DNA of 64,000 bases from Streptomyces bicolor (GCF_000719285.1 NZ_JOFS01000004.1:62001-126000); one strand, 5' to 3'; counted from the stretch's first letter, positions 8,746 to 18,402 are shown. Notes: a model not told the origin generated them from the letters alone. Numbers and translations are program-made.

Positions 8746-9288
8746 TCAGTCCTCGAACGTCGCCGCCAGGGCCTCCGCCAGTCCCGGAACCAGGTCCGGG
8801 CCGGTGAGGACCTCCGTCGGGCTGTCCTTCTCGCGCAGGCGCAGGGCCGACTCGCGCGCGCCGTCGCGCAGGACCGCGACCGTCATGCGGACCTCCTGGC
8901 GGTCGGGGTGCTCGGCCACCCACTTCGCGAGTTTGCCGTCGCTCAGTCCCTGCGGAACCTGTGCCTCCGCGGACGGGGGCAGCATCAGGCGCTCGACGGT
9001 GAGCGCGCAGCCGACCACCGCGTCCGGCCAGGCGATGGTGCCGAGGAACTCATCGAGCGCCTTGCCCGTTTCAATCTCGTCCTGCTCGATCGGGGTCAGG
9101 CCGGAGGACTCCTGCTCGTCCCCCAGGCCGAGCTGGGCGGCGAGGCCGGGTTCCTGGGCCCGCAGCCGTGCGGTGTCTACGAGGGCGAAGAGGCGGGCGG
9201 GCTGGTCCCAGCCGAGGCCGGAGGCGTACTCGTCGATCTCGAGAACGGCCCGGGTGAGCGGGCTCGCCGCCATGGGAGTGTTGGACAT
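8746..9288 (-). CDS. PPA1309 family protein
   Basis: Encodes 180 residues from ATG 9288 (MSNTPMAASPLTRAVLEIDE). It is a soluble acidic protein without membrane segments. The pattern VLEIDEYASGLGWDQPARLF ... VAEHPDRQEVRMTVAVLRDG is characteristic of the actinobacterial PPA1309 family, whose function is unknown. It is divergent from the UPF0182 gene (164 bases between starts) and convergent with the PDZ protease. Confidence 0.85.
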   Translation of the reverse strand: MSNTPMAASPLTRAVLEIDEYASGLGWDQPARLFALVDTARLRAQEPGLAAQLGLGDEQESSGLTPIEQDEIETGKALDEFLGTIAWPDAVVGCALTVERLMLPPSAEAQVPQGLSDGKLAKWVAEHPDRQEVRMTVAVLRDGARESALRLREKDSPTEVLTGPDLVPGLAEALAATFED

Positions 9289-9452
9289 GGTCACAATCCT
9301 GCCTCGTTCCTGGGCGGAATCGGGAACTGAGTAAACGGTGAGTAAGTTGCATAGGTGTGGGCCCACGATCACGGGGGGCCACGGAGGGTCCACGAAGACG
9401 CGGGCCTGACGGATCAACAGCGAACCTCGGGGTGCGAACCTTGGCTTTCCAG

Positions 9453-12401
9453 ATGCCGGACCGCGGCGGAGGCCCGACCGGGCCACGGATCAGAGTGGGC
9501 CGCCCGTCCCGGCGTGTCCGGACGCTGCTCATGACACTGGGCGTCCTCGCCGTCCTCGGCATGGCTTTCACCATGTTCGCGGGCTTCTGGACGGACTGGC
9601 TCTGGTACCGGTCGGTGAACTACTCGTCGGTGTTCACGACCACGCTGTGGACGAAGATCGGGCTGTTCTTCGTCTTCGGTCTGCTGATGGCCCTCTCGGT
9701 CGGCTTCAACATCTGGCTGGCCCACCGGCTGCGCCCGCCGCTGAGCGCCATGTCGATGGAGCAGCAGAGCCTCGACCGCTACCGCATGGGCATCGCGCCG
9801 TACAAGAAGTGGCTGCTGCTGGCGATCACCGCCCTGGTCGGCCTGATCGCCGGTGCCTCCGCCTCCAGCCAGTGGCGCACCTGGCTGATGTGGGTCAACG
9901 GCGTGCCCTTCGGTGAGAAGGACCCGCAGTTCCACCTGGACGTCGGCTTCTACGCCTTCGACCTGCCCTGGTACCGGTTCCTGCTCGGCTTCGGCTTCGC
10001 CGCCGCGATCCTGTCCGTGATCGCCGCCGCGCTCACCCACTACCTGTACGGCGGGCTGCGCATCACCAGCCCCGGCGCGCGCGCCACGGCCGCGGCCACC
10101 GGCCATCTGTCGGTGCTCATCGGCATCTTCGTCGCCCTGAAGGCGGTCGCCTACTGGCTCGACCGGTACGGACTGGCGGTGAAGTCCAGCGACTTCAAGG
10201 CGACCGACAACTGGACCGGCCTCAGGTACGTCGACGCCAACGCCTATCTGCCGGCCAAGACGATCCTGTTCTGCATCGCCGTCATCTGCGCCCTGCTGTT
10301 CTTCGCCACCCTGTGGCGGCGCACCTGGCAGCTGCCCGTCATCGGCTTCGGCCTGATGGTGCTCTCCGCGATCCTCATCGGCGGCCTGTACCCGGCGATC
10401 GTCCAGAAGTTCCAGGTCCAGCCCAACGAGCAGGCCAAGGAAGCGCCGTACGTCGCGAAGAACCTCAAGGCGACGCGCGAGGCGTACGGCATCGACGGCA
10501 CCAAGGTCACCGAGTACCCGGGCACGAGTACGACCGAGGACAAGACCCAGCTGCGCGACGACGTGGACGCCGCGGCGAGCATCCGGATCCTGGACCCGAA
10601 CATCGTGTCGCCGACGTTCCAGCAGCTCCAGCAGATCAGGAACTACTACGCGTTCCCGACCAACCTGGACGTCGACCGGTACGCCAAGGACGGCAAGGAC
10701 CAGGACACGGTCATCGGTCTGCGTGAGATCAACCTCAACGGCATCCCGAAGCGGAACTGGATCAACGACCACTTCCGCTACACCCACGGCTACGGCGTGG
10801 TCGCCGCCGAGGGCACCAACGCCGACGACCAGGGCCGTCCGGACTTCACCGAGTCCGACCTGCCGTCCAAGGGCGACCTCGGGACGTACGAGCAGCGGGT
10901 CTACTACGGCGAGAAGACCACCATGTACTCGATCGTCGGCGGTCCCCAGAAGGAGATCGACTACTCCGACGACAGCGGTGAGAAGACCTACAGCTACCAG
11001 GCCGACAGTGGCGTCAGCCTCTCCAACCCCGTCAACCGGGCCGCGTACGCGGTGGCGTTCGGCGAACCGCAGATCCTGTACTCCGGTGCGATCGGCGACG
11101 GTTCGCGGATCCTGTACAACCGCACGCCCAAGGAGCGCGTCGAGGCGGTCGCCCCGTGGCTGACCATCGACGGTGACGCCTACCCGGCGGTCGTGGACGG
11201 CCGTATCCAGTGGATCGTCGACGCGTACACGACGACGAACGGCTACCCGTACTCGTCCCGCACGACCCTCGGGGACACGACGGCCGACTCGCTGACCGCC
11301 GGCAACAACCAGCGCGCGGTGGTGGCCCAGCAGAACCAGGTCAACTACATCCGCAACTCGGTGAAGGCGACCGTCGACGCCTACACCGGCGAGGTCAAGC
11401 TCTTCCAGTGGGACACCCAGGACCCGGTCCTGAAGACCTGGATGAAGGCGTTCCCGGACACGGTGGAGCCGAAGAGCGAGATCTCGAAGTCGCTGATGGC
11501 CCATCTGCGCTACCCGCAGGACCTGTTCAAGGTCCAGCGCGAGCTGCTCACCCGCTACCACGTGAAGGACGCCACGACGTTCCTCAGCGGCAGCGAGGTC
11601 TGGCAGGTGCCGGATGACCCGACCAACAAGTCGGGCAACGCGGTGCCGCCGTACTACCTGAGCATGAAGATGCCGGACCAGACGGCACAGGCGTTCTCGC
11701 TGACGACGACGTTCACGCCGAACGGCCGGGACAACCTCAGTGCCTTCATGGCCGTCGACGCCGAGGCGGGCACCACTGACTACGGCAAGATCAGAATTCT
11801 GAAACTGCCGACCAACACCACGGTCAACGGCCCCAGTCAGGTCCAGAGCCAGTTCAACTCCGAGCAGAACATCGCCGAGACCATCAGACTGCTGAGAGGT
11901 GGCGACTCGGAGGTTGAGTACGGCAACCTCCTGGCTGTCCCGCTCGACGGCGGACTGCTCTACGTGGAGCCGGTCTACGTCCGCGGTGGCGGACTCAAGT
12001 ACCCGCTGCTGCGGAAGGTGTTGGTGTCCTACGGCGGCACCACAGCCTTCGAGGACACGCTCGGCGAGGCCCTCAACAAGGTCTTCGGAGCGGAGGGCCC
12101 GACCACCGAGCCACCGGACGAGGGCGAAGAGGAAGGCGGTACGACACCTCCGCCGACCTCGACCAACCCGACGGTCCAGGAAGCGCTCGACGACGCCCAG
12201 AAGGCCTTCGAGGCCGGCCAGGAAGCCCTGAAGAAGGGTGACTGGGAGGCGTACGGCCGGGCGCAGGAGGACCTTGAGGAGGCGCTGAAGCGGGCCGAGG
12301 ACGCGCAGGCGCAGGCCGACAAGACCGGTGGCGGCGACGGCGGCGGCAGTGCGAGTCCGAGTGCAAGTCCGAGCCCGACCAGCAGTCCCACCGGCACCTA
12401 G
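9453..12401 (+). CDS. UPF0182 family large membrane protein
   Basis: Encodes 982 residues from ATG 9453 ([20 protein letters not shown]); in-frame GTG/TTG codons a few residues upstream are possible alternatives. About seven hydrophobic helices fill the first third (for example [20 protein letters not shown] and [20 protein letters not shown]). A large, probably extracytoplasmic domain follows. The tail is acidic and low in complexity: [20 protein letters not shown], an Ala/Glu coiled segment, then Gly/Ser/Pro. UPF0182 is conserved in actinobacteria without a known function. A very long antisense frame over this gene is a composition artefact. Confidence 0.92.
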   Translation: MPDRGGGPTGPRIRVGRPSRRVRTLLMTLGVLAVLGMAFTMFAGFWTDWLWYRSVNYSSVFTTTLWTKIGLFFVFGLLMALSVGFNIWLAHRLRPPLSAMSMEQQSLDRYRMGIAPYKKWLLLAITALVGLIAGASASSQWRTWLMWVNGVPFGEKDPQFHLDVGFYAFDLPWYRFLLGFGFAAAILSVIAAALTHYLYGGLRITSPGARATAAATGHLSVLIGIFVALKAVAYWLDRYGLAVKSSDFKATDNWTGLRYVDANAYLPAKTILFCIAVICALLFFATLWRRTWQLPVIGFGLMVLSAILIGGLYPAIVQKFQVQPNEQAKEAPYVAKNLKATREAYGIDGTKVTEYPGTSTTEDKTQLRDDVDAAASIRILDPNIVSPTFQQLQQIRNYYAFPTNLDVDRYAKDGKDQDTVIGLREINLNGIPKRNWINDHFRYTHGYGVVAAEGTNADDQGRPDFTESDLPSKGDLGTYEQRVYYGEKTTMYSIVGGPQKEIDYSDDSGEKTYSYQADSGVSLSNPVNRAAYAVAFGEPQILYSGAIGDGSRILYNRTPKERVEAVAPWLTIDGDAYPAVVDGRIQWIVDAYTTTNGYPYSSRTTLGDTTADSLTAGNNQRAVVAQQNQVNYIRNSVKATVDAYTGEVKLFQWDTQDPVLKTWMKAFPDTVEPKSEISKSLMAHLRYPQDLFKVQRELLTRYHVKDATTFLSGSEVWQVPDDPTNKSGNAVPPYYLSMKMPDQTAQAFSLTTTFTPNGRDNLSAFMAVDAEAGTTDYGKIRILKLPTNTTVNGPSQVQSQFNSEQNIAETIRLLRGGDSEVEYGNLLAVPLDGGLLYVEPVYVRGGGLKYPLLRKVLVSYGGTTAFEDTLGEALNKVFGAEGPTTEPPDEGEEEGGTTPPPTSTNPTVQEALDDAQKAFEAGQEALKKGDWEAYGRAQEDLEEALKRAEDAQAQADKTGGGDGGGSASPSASPSPTSSPTGT

Positions 12402-12458
12402 GGACGACGGTTGATCAAATAGCCCACCCCGCGTCGTGATACGGTTGCAGAACAACGA

Positions 12459-12532
12459 CGCGGGGTGGAGCAGCTCGGTAGCTCGCTGGGCTCATAACCC
12501 AGAGGTCGCAGGTTCAAATCCTGTCCCCGCTA
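12459..12532 (+). tRNA. Initiator tRNA-fMet (CAT), copy 1
   Basis: A 74-base cloverleaf without encoded CCA. The anticodon loop is CTCATAA. Two initiator hallmarks are present: three G:C pairs at the foot of the anticodon stem (GGG/CCC) and an unpaired first position (C1 opposite T72). The T loop is TTCAAAT. It is identical to the copy at 14848-14921. An intrinsic terminator follows. Confidence 0.97.
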
Positions 12533-12561
12533 CTGAAGTCGACGAGTATTTCGTACGACAG

Positions 12562-12597
12562 CGAAGGCCCGGATCCTCCAGAGGATCCGGGCCTTCG
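12562..12597 (+). terminator. Terminator after tRNA-fMet copy 1
   Basis: A 17-bp perfect inverted repeat (CGAAGGCCCGGATCCTC with its complement) with a 2-base centre, 30 bases after the tRNA 3' end. There is no strong T-run, which is usual in Streptomyces. Confidence 0.85.
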
Positions 12598-12760
12598 TGG
12601 TGTGCGAACGCATGTGCCGAAGGGCGGGACGGCCACGCCGCCGTGGGGAGTTGGGAGAACTGTGTTTGACTTGTCTCTCTGTGGGCATGTCGACAAAACG
12701 CTGAAGTGACCTCACTGGCTGCGGTATACCAGGTGTACCCAGGTTGCAGGTGGTGCGACG

Positions 12761-14701
12761 ATGGACGTTATGGGGGACAAGGCAACTCTGTTGGAGACAG
12801 GGCGGTTTGTGCAGCCTGCCGACTTTGTGCAGCCGACGGGCGATTTCGCGCAGCCGCAGAACGATGCCTCGCTGCCGACGGACGGCGCCTCCCTGCCGGT
12901 GGGTGATCTCTCGCAGCCGGAGGGCGACTTCGCCCTCGGCCGGCCGACGGACCAGGACGAGACGGGGGAGGCCGTCGAGGAGGCGCGGCAGCGGCTCGCC
13001 GCGGAGGCCGGGGACGCCGAGGCGATGAGCGTCCTCGGGGCCATGCTGCTGCGCCGCGGTGACCTCGACGGAGCCGAGCCCCATCTGCGTGCCGCCACCG
13101 CCGCCGGGGACCGGGCCGCCGCCAACAACCTGGGAGTCCTGCTGCACCAGCGTGGCTATGCCGACGAGGCCGCAGGATGGTGGCGGATCGCCGCCGTCGC
13201 CGGGTCGGCCGCGGCCGCGCACGCGCTGGGACGTCATCACCGTGAGCGGGGCGACGAGCCCGCCGCCGAGTACTGGCTGCGGCAGTCCGCCGAGCAGGGG
13301 CACGCGCTGGGCGCGTACGCGCTCGCCGATCTGCTGGAGCACCGCAGCGACGCCCAGGCCGAGCAGTGGATGCGGGCAGCGGCGGAGCGTGGGCACCGGG
13401 AGGCCGCGTACCGGCTGGCGCGCGCGCTCGACCGGCAGGCGACGCGGCTGGGCGAGGACGGGGCCGACAACGGTGTCGCCGCGAGTGAGCCGGTGCTGGA
13501 AGAGGCCGAGCAGTGGTACCGGCAGGCCGCCGCGCGCGGGCACCGCAGGGCCGCGCTGCACCTCGGGGCGATCCTGGAGAAGCGCGGGGATCTCAAGGGG
13601 GCCGGACGCTGGTATCTGACGTCCGCCAAGGACGGGGAGGCGCGGGCCGCCTGTGCGCTCGGGTTCCTGCTCCGGGACGCGGGGGACAGCGAGAGCGCAG
13701 CCGTGTGGTGGCTGCGGGCCGCGCAGGACGGCGACGGCAACGCGGCGAACGCGCTGGGCGCGCTGCACGCCGAGCGCGGGGAGAAACAGACCGCCGAGCG
13801 CTGGTACCGGGCCGCGATGGACGCCGGTGATGTGAACGGCGCGTACAACCTCGGGCTGCTCTGCGCCGAGCAGGCGCGCACCGCGCAGGCCGAGCAGTGG
13901 TACCGGCGCGCGGCGTACGCCGGGCACCGGGAGGCGGCGAACGCGTTGGCGATCCTGCTGCTCCAGGGCGGGGACGCGACCGGTGCCGAGCCGTGGTTCT
14001 CCAAGGCGGCGGAGGCGGGGAGCGTCGACGCGGCCTTCAACCTGGGGATCCTCCACGCCGGACGGGGTGAGGAGCGGGCCGCGCTGCGGTGGTACGAGCG
14101 GGCGGCTGCGGCCGGGCACACCGAGGCGGCGCTGCAGGTCGGGATCGCTCGGCTGCGGGACGGGGACGAGCCGGCTGCTGAGCGGCATCTGCGGTGTGCG
14201 GCCGGGGGTGGCAGTGCGGAGGGGGCGTATCGGCTGGCGACGCTGCTGGATGCCCGGCGGCCGCCGGAGCCCGCGCATGAGCTCGGGGAGCAGGTGCACG
14301 AGAAGACCGAGTGCGAGGAGTGGTACGAGCGCGCGGCTTCTCAGGGGCATCGGCGGGCGCAGGTGCGCGTCGGGATGATGGCGGCGGCCCGGGGGGACGT
14401 GGTGGAGGCGGCTCGGTGGTACCGGGCGGCCGCTGAGGCCGGGTCGCGCAACGGTGCGTTCAATCTGGGGCTGCTGCTTGCTCGGGAGGGGAGTGAGCCG
14501 GAGGCCGCGGTGTGGTGGACGCGGGCGGCTTACGCCGGGCACGGGCGGTCGGCGTTGCGGCTGGCTCTGGTCTACGCGCGTCGTGGGGAGCTGGCCGAGG
14601 GCCAGCGGTGGGCCGACCGGGCGGTGACCCTGGGGCCGGGCGAGGTCGCGGAGCGGGCGGCTCGTTTGCGTGACGCGCTGCGGGAAGAGCTTTCGGCGTG
14701 A
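12761..14701 (+). CDS. Sel1-like / tetratricopeptide repeat protein
   Basis: Encodes 646 residues. After a 60-residue N-terminus with repeated phrases such as FVQPADFVQPTGDF, about fifteen Sel1-type repeats of ~36 residues follow (AEQWYRRAAYAGHREAANAL, AEQWYRQAAARGHRRAALHL). These build an alpha-solenoid for protein-protein contacts. There is no signal peptide, enzyme domain or membrane helix. ATG 12761 is followed in frame by ATG 12770; neither has a strong ribosome site. The gene is flanked by two identical initiator tRNA genes in the same orientation. The partner is unknown. Confidence 0.9.
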   Translation: MDVMGDKATLLETGRFVQPADFVQPTGDFAQPQNDASLPTDGASLPVGDLSQPEGDFALGRPTDQDETGEAVEEARQRLAAEAGDAEAMSVLGAMLLRRGDLDGAEPHLRAATAAGDRAAANNLGVLLHQRGYADEAAGWWRIAAVAGSAAAAHALGRHHRERGDEPAAEYWLRQSAEQGHALGAYALADLLEHRSDAQAEQWMRAAAERGHREAAYRLARALDRQATRLGEDGADNGVAASEPVLEEAEQWYRQAAARGHRRAALHLGAILEKRGDLKGAGRWYLTSAKDGEARAACALGFLLRDAGDSESAAVWWLRAAQDGDGNAANALGALHAERGEKQTAERWYRAAMDAGDVNGAYNLGLLCAEQARTAQAEQWYRRAAYAGHREAANALAILLLQGGDATGAEPWFSKAAEAGSVDAAFNLGILHAGRGEERAALRWYERAAAAGHTEAALQVGIARLRDGDEPAAERHLRCAAGGGSAEGAYRLATLLDARRPPEPAHELGEQVHEKTECEEWYERAASQGHRRAQVRVGMMAAARGDVVEAARWYRAAAEAGSRNGAFNLGLLLAREGSEPEAAVWWTRAAYAGHGRSALRLALVYARRGELAEGQRWADRAVTLGPGEVAERAARLRDALREELSA

Positions 14702-14805
14702 GTCGCCGTGAGGTGGGCAGCGAGCTGGGGTGGTGTTCAGGCTCCTCGTCCTCGGGCGGCGGACGGGCTGGGATACAGGGCAGTGGGGCGCCGTCGACCA
14801 GCGAT

Positions 14806-14835
14806 TTGCCTCTGTCCGCGTCGTTGACGTAATGT
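14806..14835 (+). promoter_or_regulatory. Probable promoter of tRNA-fMet copy 2
   Basis: A -35-like TTGCCT and a -10-like TAATGT are separated by 18 bases. They end 12 bases before the tRNA, fitting a short leader. Both hexamers are imperfect, so this is a pattern-based call. Confidence 0.45.
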
Positions 14836-14847
14836 TGCGTTCACCGA

Positions 14848-14921
14848 CGCGGGGTGGAGCAGCTCGGTAGCTCGCTGGGCTCATAACCCAGAGGTCGCAG
14901 GTTCAAATCCTGTCCCCGCTA
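14848..14921 (+). tRNA. Initiator tRNA-fMet (CAT), copy 2
   Basis: The 74-base sequence is identical to the copy at 12459-12532, with the same C1:T72 mismatch and GGG/CCC anticodon-stem pairs. The identity extends slightly into both flanks (CGACG before, CTGAAG after). It is followed by its own terminator and then by a convergent ABC transporter operon. Confidence 0.97.
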
Positions 14922-14931
14922 CTGAAGGCCT

Positions 14932-14972
14932 AGGGCCGGGATCCGTAAAGGGTCCCGGCCCTGGGTGTTTTT
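14932..14972 (+). terminator. Terminator after tRNA-fMet copy 2
   Basis: A 13-bp stem (AGGGCCGGGATCC, with one G:T wobble) closes a GTAAA loop and is followed by a T-rich tract (GTTTTTC). It touches the stop codon of the opposing substrate-binding protein gene. Confidence 0.85.
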
Positions 14973-16123
14973 CAGGGCTGATGGCCGACCGCTTCCTCGT
15001 ACAGGGCGCGGTTCACCGTCCGTGACTCCGGGAGAGGGCTGCCCTCGGCCACGCCCTGGGCCTCGTAGGCCGACTGCAGGCGTGTTGTCGTGCCGTCGCG
15101 GATTTCCCAGTCCATGCGCAGGGGCGGGGTGGATCTGAGGATGGATTCCTCTGCTTTGAGGAGTTTGGCCAGGTATGTGACGAAGCTCGCATCCTGCTTG
15201 TAGTCCGACATGAAGTACGAGTTCAGCGTGCGGATGTAGGCGCGCAGCACAGCCACGCCCGCGTCCACGTCGTCCTGCAACAGGGTGCGGCCGTAGAGCA
15301 TGCCGCCCAAGGGCTCGCCCGGCGGCTGGCCGCCGAGGAAGGCGTAGCCCCGCTTGCCGTCCACCTTGCGCCAGACCGGGTCGAGGAGCCACGCCGAGTC
15401 GACGCCGCCGTTCCGCAGGGCCGTGAGGACGTCGGCCGAGCCCAGTTGCTGGTACTGGATGTCGGCGAGGCCGCCGCCGTGTTTCTCCAGGGCCTTCTCC
15501 ATGGGGTACGCGATGACCGAGCCCTTGCCGATCATCGTGCCCAGCTTGCGGCCGGCCATGGTGACGTGGTTCGCGGTGTCGCCCTCCTTCAGGCGTACCC
15601 ACAGGCCGCTCTTCGAGTTCGGGTCGGGAGAGAAGTTGCCCGCGACCCACTTGATGTCGAAGCCGCCCTTGATGCCGTTCATGACCGCCGCCTCCGGGGC
15701 CGCCCACAGGGCGTCGATGTCACGCTTGGCCAGCAGGGGGAGCGCGTCCGGCGTGGGCAGCACCTTCAGTGTGACGTCCAGGCTCTCCCTCTTGAACTCG
15801 CCCTTGTCGAGCGCGACTTGCAGCGGTGCCACGTACTCGGCGCTCAGCGTTCCCGTCGCGATCGTCAGCTCGCGGGGCTTGGACAGGGGCTGTGGGGGAG
15901 GGGCTCCGGGGAGGCAGCGGGCCGGTGTCCGGTTCGGGGAGAGGTCCTTCGGGTCCGTCCAGGACTTCGTGCCGCAGCCCTCGACCGGGCGGATCGTGCG
16001 ATCGCCCGTGGCCGCCGTGGACGAGGAGTCCGATTCGTACGGCGACGAGCACGCCGCCGACGCCAGCAACGCTCCGGCGGCGAGGACGGCGCCGTATGCG
16101 TGTCGGTGGCTCCTCCTGGTCAT
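14972..16123 (-). CDS. ABC transporter substrate-binding lipoprotein, NitT/TauT type
   Basis: Encodes 383 residues. The N-terminus is a lipoprotein signal (AAGALLASAACSS, cysteine at the lipobox). The mature part has the fold signature of nitrate/sulfonate/bicarbonate-type binding proteins (VALDKGEFKRESLDVTLKVL, WAAPEAAVMNGIKGGFDIKW). The ATG overlaps the permease stop by four bases (ATGA), so the order ATPase-permease-binding protein is one operon. The ligand is not evident; the family takes up nitrate, aliphatic sulfonates or thiamine precursors. No thi, ssu or nas genes are adjacent. Confidence 0.9.
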   Translation of the reverse strand: MTRRSHRHAYGAVLAAGALLASAACSSPYESDSSSTAATGDRTIRPVEGCGTKSWTDPKDLSPNRTPARCLPGAPPPQPLSKPRELTIATGTLSAEYVAPLQVALDKGEFKRESLDVTLKVLPTPDALPLLAKRDIDALWAAPEAAVMNGIKGGFDIKWVAGNFSPDPNSKSGLWVRLKEGDTANHVTMAGRKLGTMIGKGSVIAYPMEKALEKHGGGLADIQYQQLGSADVLTALRNGGVDSAWLLDPVWRKVDGKRGYAFLGGQPPGEPLGGMLYGRTLLQDDVDAGVAVLRAYIRTLNSYFMSDYKQDASFVTYLAKLLKAEESILRSTPPLRMDWEIRDGTTTRLQSAYEAQGVAEGSPLPESRTVNRALYEEAVGHQP

Positions 16124-16983
16124 GACTGGCCCCTTCCCCGGTCCCTCGGTGCCCACGGAGTGAGCAGGCGGCCCGCGAAGCGGATCAGTTCGGAGAAGAG
16201 GACTCCCAGGACCGCCACGCAGACGATGCCGACGAACATCACGTCGTTCTGGAACAGCGCGCGCGAGTCGAAGATCAGATGGCCCAGGCCGTTCGTCGCG
16301 GCGATCTGCTCCGAGGCGACGATGACCAGGACCGCCACGCCCGCCGCGATGCGCGCGCCCACCAGGACGGCGGGGAGGGACGCCGGAAGCAGGACGTGGC
16401 GGAACATCTGCCACCGGGAGGCGCCGAAGACCTGGCCCGCGTCCCGGTGACCGGAGGGGACGGACATGACGGCGGACATGGTGGAGATCCAGACGAAGAA
16501 GAAGACCGTCGCCGCGACCAGTGCCACCTGCGGGCCCTCACCCAGGCCGAACATGTTCAGGAAGACGGGCAGCAGGGCCAGTTTCGGTACGACGTACAGC
16601 GCGTCCAGGAGGGGTTCGAGAGCCGCTCGTACCAGAGACAGGGAACCCATCAGGAGGCCCAGCGCGTAGCCTGCCGCCGTGCCGGCCGCGTATCCCGCCA
16701 CCACGCGCTTCAGCGTTGCCCATACGTCCGGCCAGAGGTCGCCGGCCGCCGCCCGGTCCCAGCCGTCGGCGAGGATGGTGGACGGGGCCGGATAGACGCG
16801 GTCGTCGATCCAGCTCTGGGCGGCCGCCAGTTGCCACAGCAGAAGGAGGAACAGGGGCACGGCGAGGGCCAGGGACACCTCCAGCGCGCGCCGGCGGCGG
16901 TGGGTGCGGGCCGGGTGGAGTTCCCGCGGGCCGGGGCGGCGGACCAGCACCGAGTCGGCGGGCGGCTTCGTGAGCGTCGTCAT
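16120..16983 (-). CDS. ABC transporter permease, NitT/TauT type
   Basis: Encodes 287 residues from an ATG overlapping the ATPase stop (ATGA). About six membrane helices are visible, for example SLALAVPLFLLLLWQLA and VALVAATVFFFVWISTMSAV. The EAA-type loop that docks the ATPase is QVFGASRWQMFRHVLLPASL. Its family is the SsuC/TauC/NrtB permeases. A longer upstream frame overlaps the ATPase and is not used. Confidence 0.92.
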   Translation of the reverse strand: MTTLTKPPADSVLVRRPGPRELHPARTHRRRRALEVSLALAVPLFLLLLWQLAAAQSWIDDRVYPAPSTILADGWDRAAAGDLWPDVWATLKRVVAGYAAGTAAGYALGLLMGSLSLVRAALEPLLDALYVVPKLALLPVFLNMFGLGEGPQVALVAATVFFFVWISTMSAVMSVPSGHRDAGQVFGASRWQMFRHVLLPASLPAVLVGARIAAGVAVLVIVASEQIAATNGLGHLIFDSRALFQNDVMFVGIVCVAVLGVLFSELIRFAGRLLTPWAPRDRGRGQS

Positions 16984-17774
16984 GCCGGGGCCGCCTCCTT
17001 GCGCAGCAGGTCCCACAGTTCCGTTCTCAGGGCGGTGAACTCGGGGGTGGCGCGGATGTCGCCGGTGCGGGGGCGAGGGAAGGGCGGGCGGTGTTCGGCG
17101 ATGACGCGGCCCGGGCGGGCGGACATGACCAGTACGCGGTCGCCGAGGACGATCGCCTCCTCCAGGCTGTGGGTGATGAAGAGCGTGGTCGTCCGCAGTG
17201 ACTGGGTGAGGTCCAGGAGCTCGTCCTGCAGGATCGTGCGGAGCTGGGCGTCGAGGGCCGCGAAGGGCTCGTCCATCAGCAGGAGTTCGGGTTCCACGGC
17301 CAGGGCGCGGGCGATGGCGACGCGCTGGCGCATGCCGCCGGAGAGAGTGGCGGGGTAGGCGTCCGCGAAGTCCGACAGGCCCATGCGGGCCAGCCAGTCG
17401 TCGGCGCGGGCGTTCGCCTCGCGGCGGGGGACGCGCTGGATGTCCAGGCCGAAGCGGACGTTCGCGCGGACGGTCTTCCAGTCGTAGATGCCGTAGTCCT
17501 GGAAGATCATGGTGGCCGGGCGCCGACTCGATGTGTGGATCTCCAGCGTGCCGGTGCTCGGGCGGAGCAGACCCGCGGCGATGCGCAGAAGCGTGGATTT
17601 GCCGCAGCCGGAGGGGCCGACGAGGCAGACGAACTCGCCCGGGGTGACGGTGAGATCGACGGGTCCGAGGGCATCCACGGTGCGGGGTGGGCGGCCGAAG
17701 ATGCGGGTCAGCGTGGTGGCGCGGAGTTTGGCCTGCGGGTTTCCCGCGGTGGGCTTCGGGTGCGGATCTCCCAC
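16980..17774 (-). CDS. ABC transporter ATP-binding protein, NitT/TauT type
   Basis: Encodes 264 residues. The GTG start is set by an ideal AAGGAG site six bases upstream; an in-frame extension to 17879 lacks support. Walker A is GPSGCGKST, the Q-loop IFQDYG, the signature LSGGMRQRVAIARAL, Walker B LLLMDEP and the switch histidine FITHS. It energises the adjacent permease. It heads the three-gene importer operon, whose leader lies between this start and the Fur terminator. Confidence 0.93.
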   Translation of the reverse strand: MGDPHPKPTAGNPQAKLRATTLTRIFGRPPRTVDALGPVDLTVTPGEFVCLVGPSGCGKSTLLRIAAGLLRPSTGTLEIHTSSRRPATMIFQDYGIYDWKTVRANVRFGLDIQRVPRREANARADDWLARMGLSDFADAYPATLSGGMRQRVAIARALAVEPELLLMDEPFAALDAQLRTILQDELLDLTQSLRTTTLFITHSLEEAIVLGDRVLVMSARPGRVIAEHRPPFPRPRTGDIRATPEFTALRTELWDLLRKEAAPA

Positions 17775-17864
17775 GGTTGCTCCTTGCGGAGTTCGGTACG
17801 GAGAAGGGGTGGCCGCACGAAGATATGACGGACCATCAGATTCCGGAAGGTGTACGCAGCACAA

Positions 17865-17892
17865 AGCCCCGGCACTCACCGGTGCCGGGGCT
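17865..17892 (-). terminator. Terminator of the Fur-family gene
   Basis: An 11-bp perfect stem (AGCCCCGGCAC with its complement) closes a 6-base loop and is followed on the minus strand by TTTGTG. It lies 15 bases after the Fur stop. Confidence 0.8.
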
Positions 17893-17906
17893 CAAGGGGT
17901 GCGGGC

Positions 17907-18323
17907 TCAGGCCTTCGCGCAGTTCGGGCAGATGCCGCGATACGTCACCTCGACGTCCGAGACCGTGAAGCCGAAGCGCTCGGAGTCGGGGAGGTCGGAC
18001 ATCGGATTGCCCGTGGGGTGAACGTCCCGGATGGCGCCGCACTGGGCGCAGACCAGGTGGTGGTGGGGCCGGTGGGCGTTCGGGTCGTACCGCTTCGCGC
18101 GCTTGTCGGTGGAGACCTCGAGCACCTCGCCGAGGGAGACCAGCTCGCCCAGCGTGTTGTAGACGGTCGCCCGGGAGATCTCGGGCAGCTTGGCGACGGC
18201 TCGTGCGTGAACCTCGTCGGCCGTCAGGTGGACGTGATCGCCGGCGAGCACCTCGGCCACGACGCGCCGCTGCGCGGTCATCCGCCATCCGCGTCCGCGC
18301 AGCCGTTCCAGAAGGTCACTCAT
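17907..18323 (-). CDS. Fur-family metalloregulator
   Basis: Encodes 138 residues. The start MSDLLERLRGRGW has an AAGGTGG ribosome site five bases ahead. The winged-helix DNA reader is ISRATVYNTLGELVSLGEV. Metal sites are visible as HRPHHHLVCAQCG and the C-terminal CPNC pair, the structural Zn(Cys)4 typical of Fur/PerR/Zur proteins. Which metal or peroxide it senses cannot be decided from the sequence; no catalase or metal-uptake gene is adjacent. A 13-base palindrome lies 67-79 bases upstream and may be its own operator. Confidence 0.93.
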   Translation of the reverse strand: MSDLLERLRGRGWRMTAQRRVVAEVLAGDHVHLTADEVHARAVAKLPEISRATVYNTLGELVSLGEVLEVSTDKRAKRYDPNAHRPHHHLVCAQCGAIRDVHPTGNPMSDLPDSERFGFTVSDVEVTYRGICPNCAKA

Positions 18324-18389
18324 GGAGACCACCTTAACAGCAGGCGGACCAGGTTCCGAATGGATGTGACTTTGGAGCTTGGCTTGACT

Positions 18390-18402
18390 TGGACAATGTC
18401 CA
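18390..18402 (-). promoter_or_regulatory. Palindrome upstream of the Fur gene (candidate operator)
   Basis: TGGACAATGTCCA has perfect 6-base arms around a single central base. It lies in the promoter region of the Fur-family gene, between it and the CBS gene. Position and symmetry suit autoregulation by a dimeric winged-helix protein; binding is inferred. Confidence 0.5.

Noticed and set aside
9414..12455. A 1013-codon open frame antisense to the UPF0182 gene
   Set aside because: The high-GC composition keeps antisense frames open. The product is low-complexity (Arg/Val/Leu/Gly-rich) with no domain, while the sense frame has clear membrane helices and family features.
12530..14884. A 784-codon frame antisense to the Sel1 gene, spanning terminator and tRNA
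   Set aside because: It crosses a tRNA gene and a terminator and encodes Pro/Arg/Gly-rich sequence without domains.
12459..14921. tRNA genes as attachment sites of an integrated element
   Set aside because: No integrase, excisionase or other mobile gene lies between or next to the tRNAs, and the enclosed gene has normal composition.
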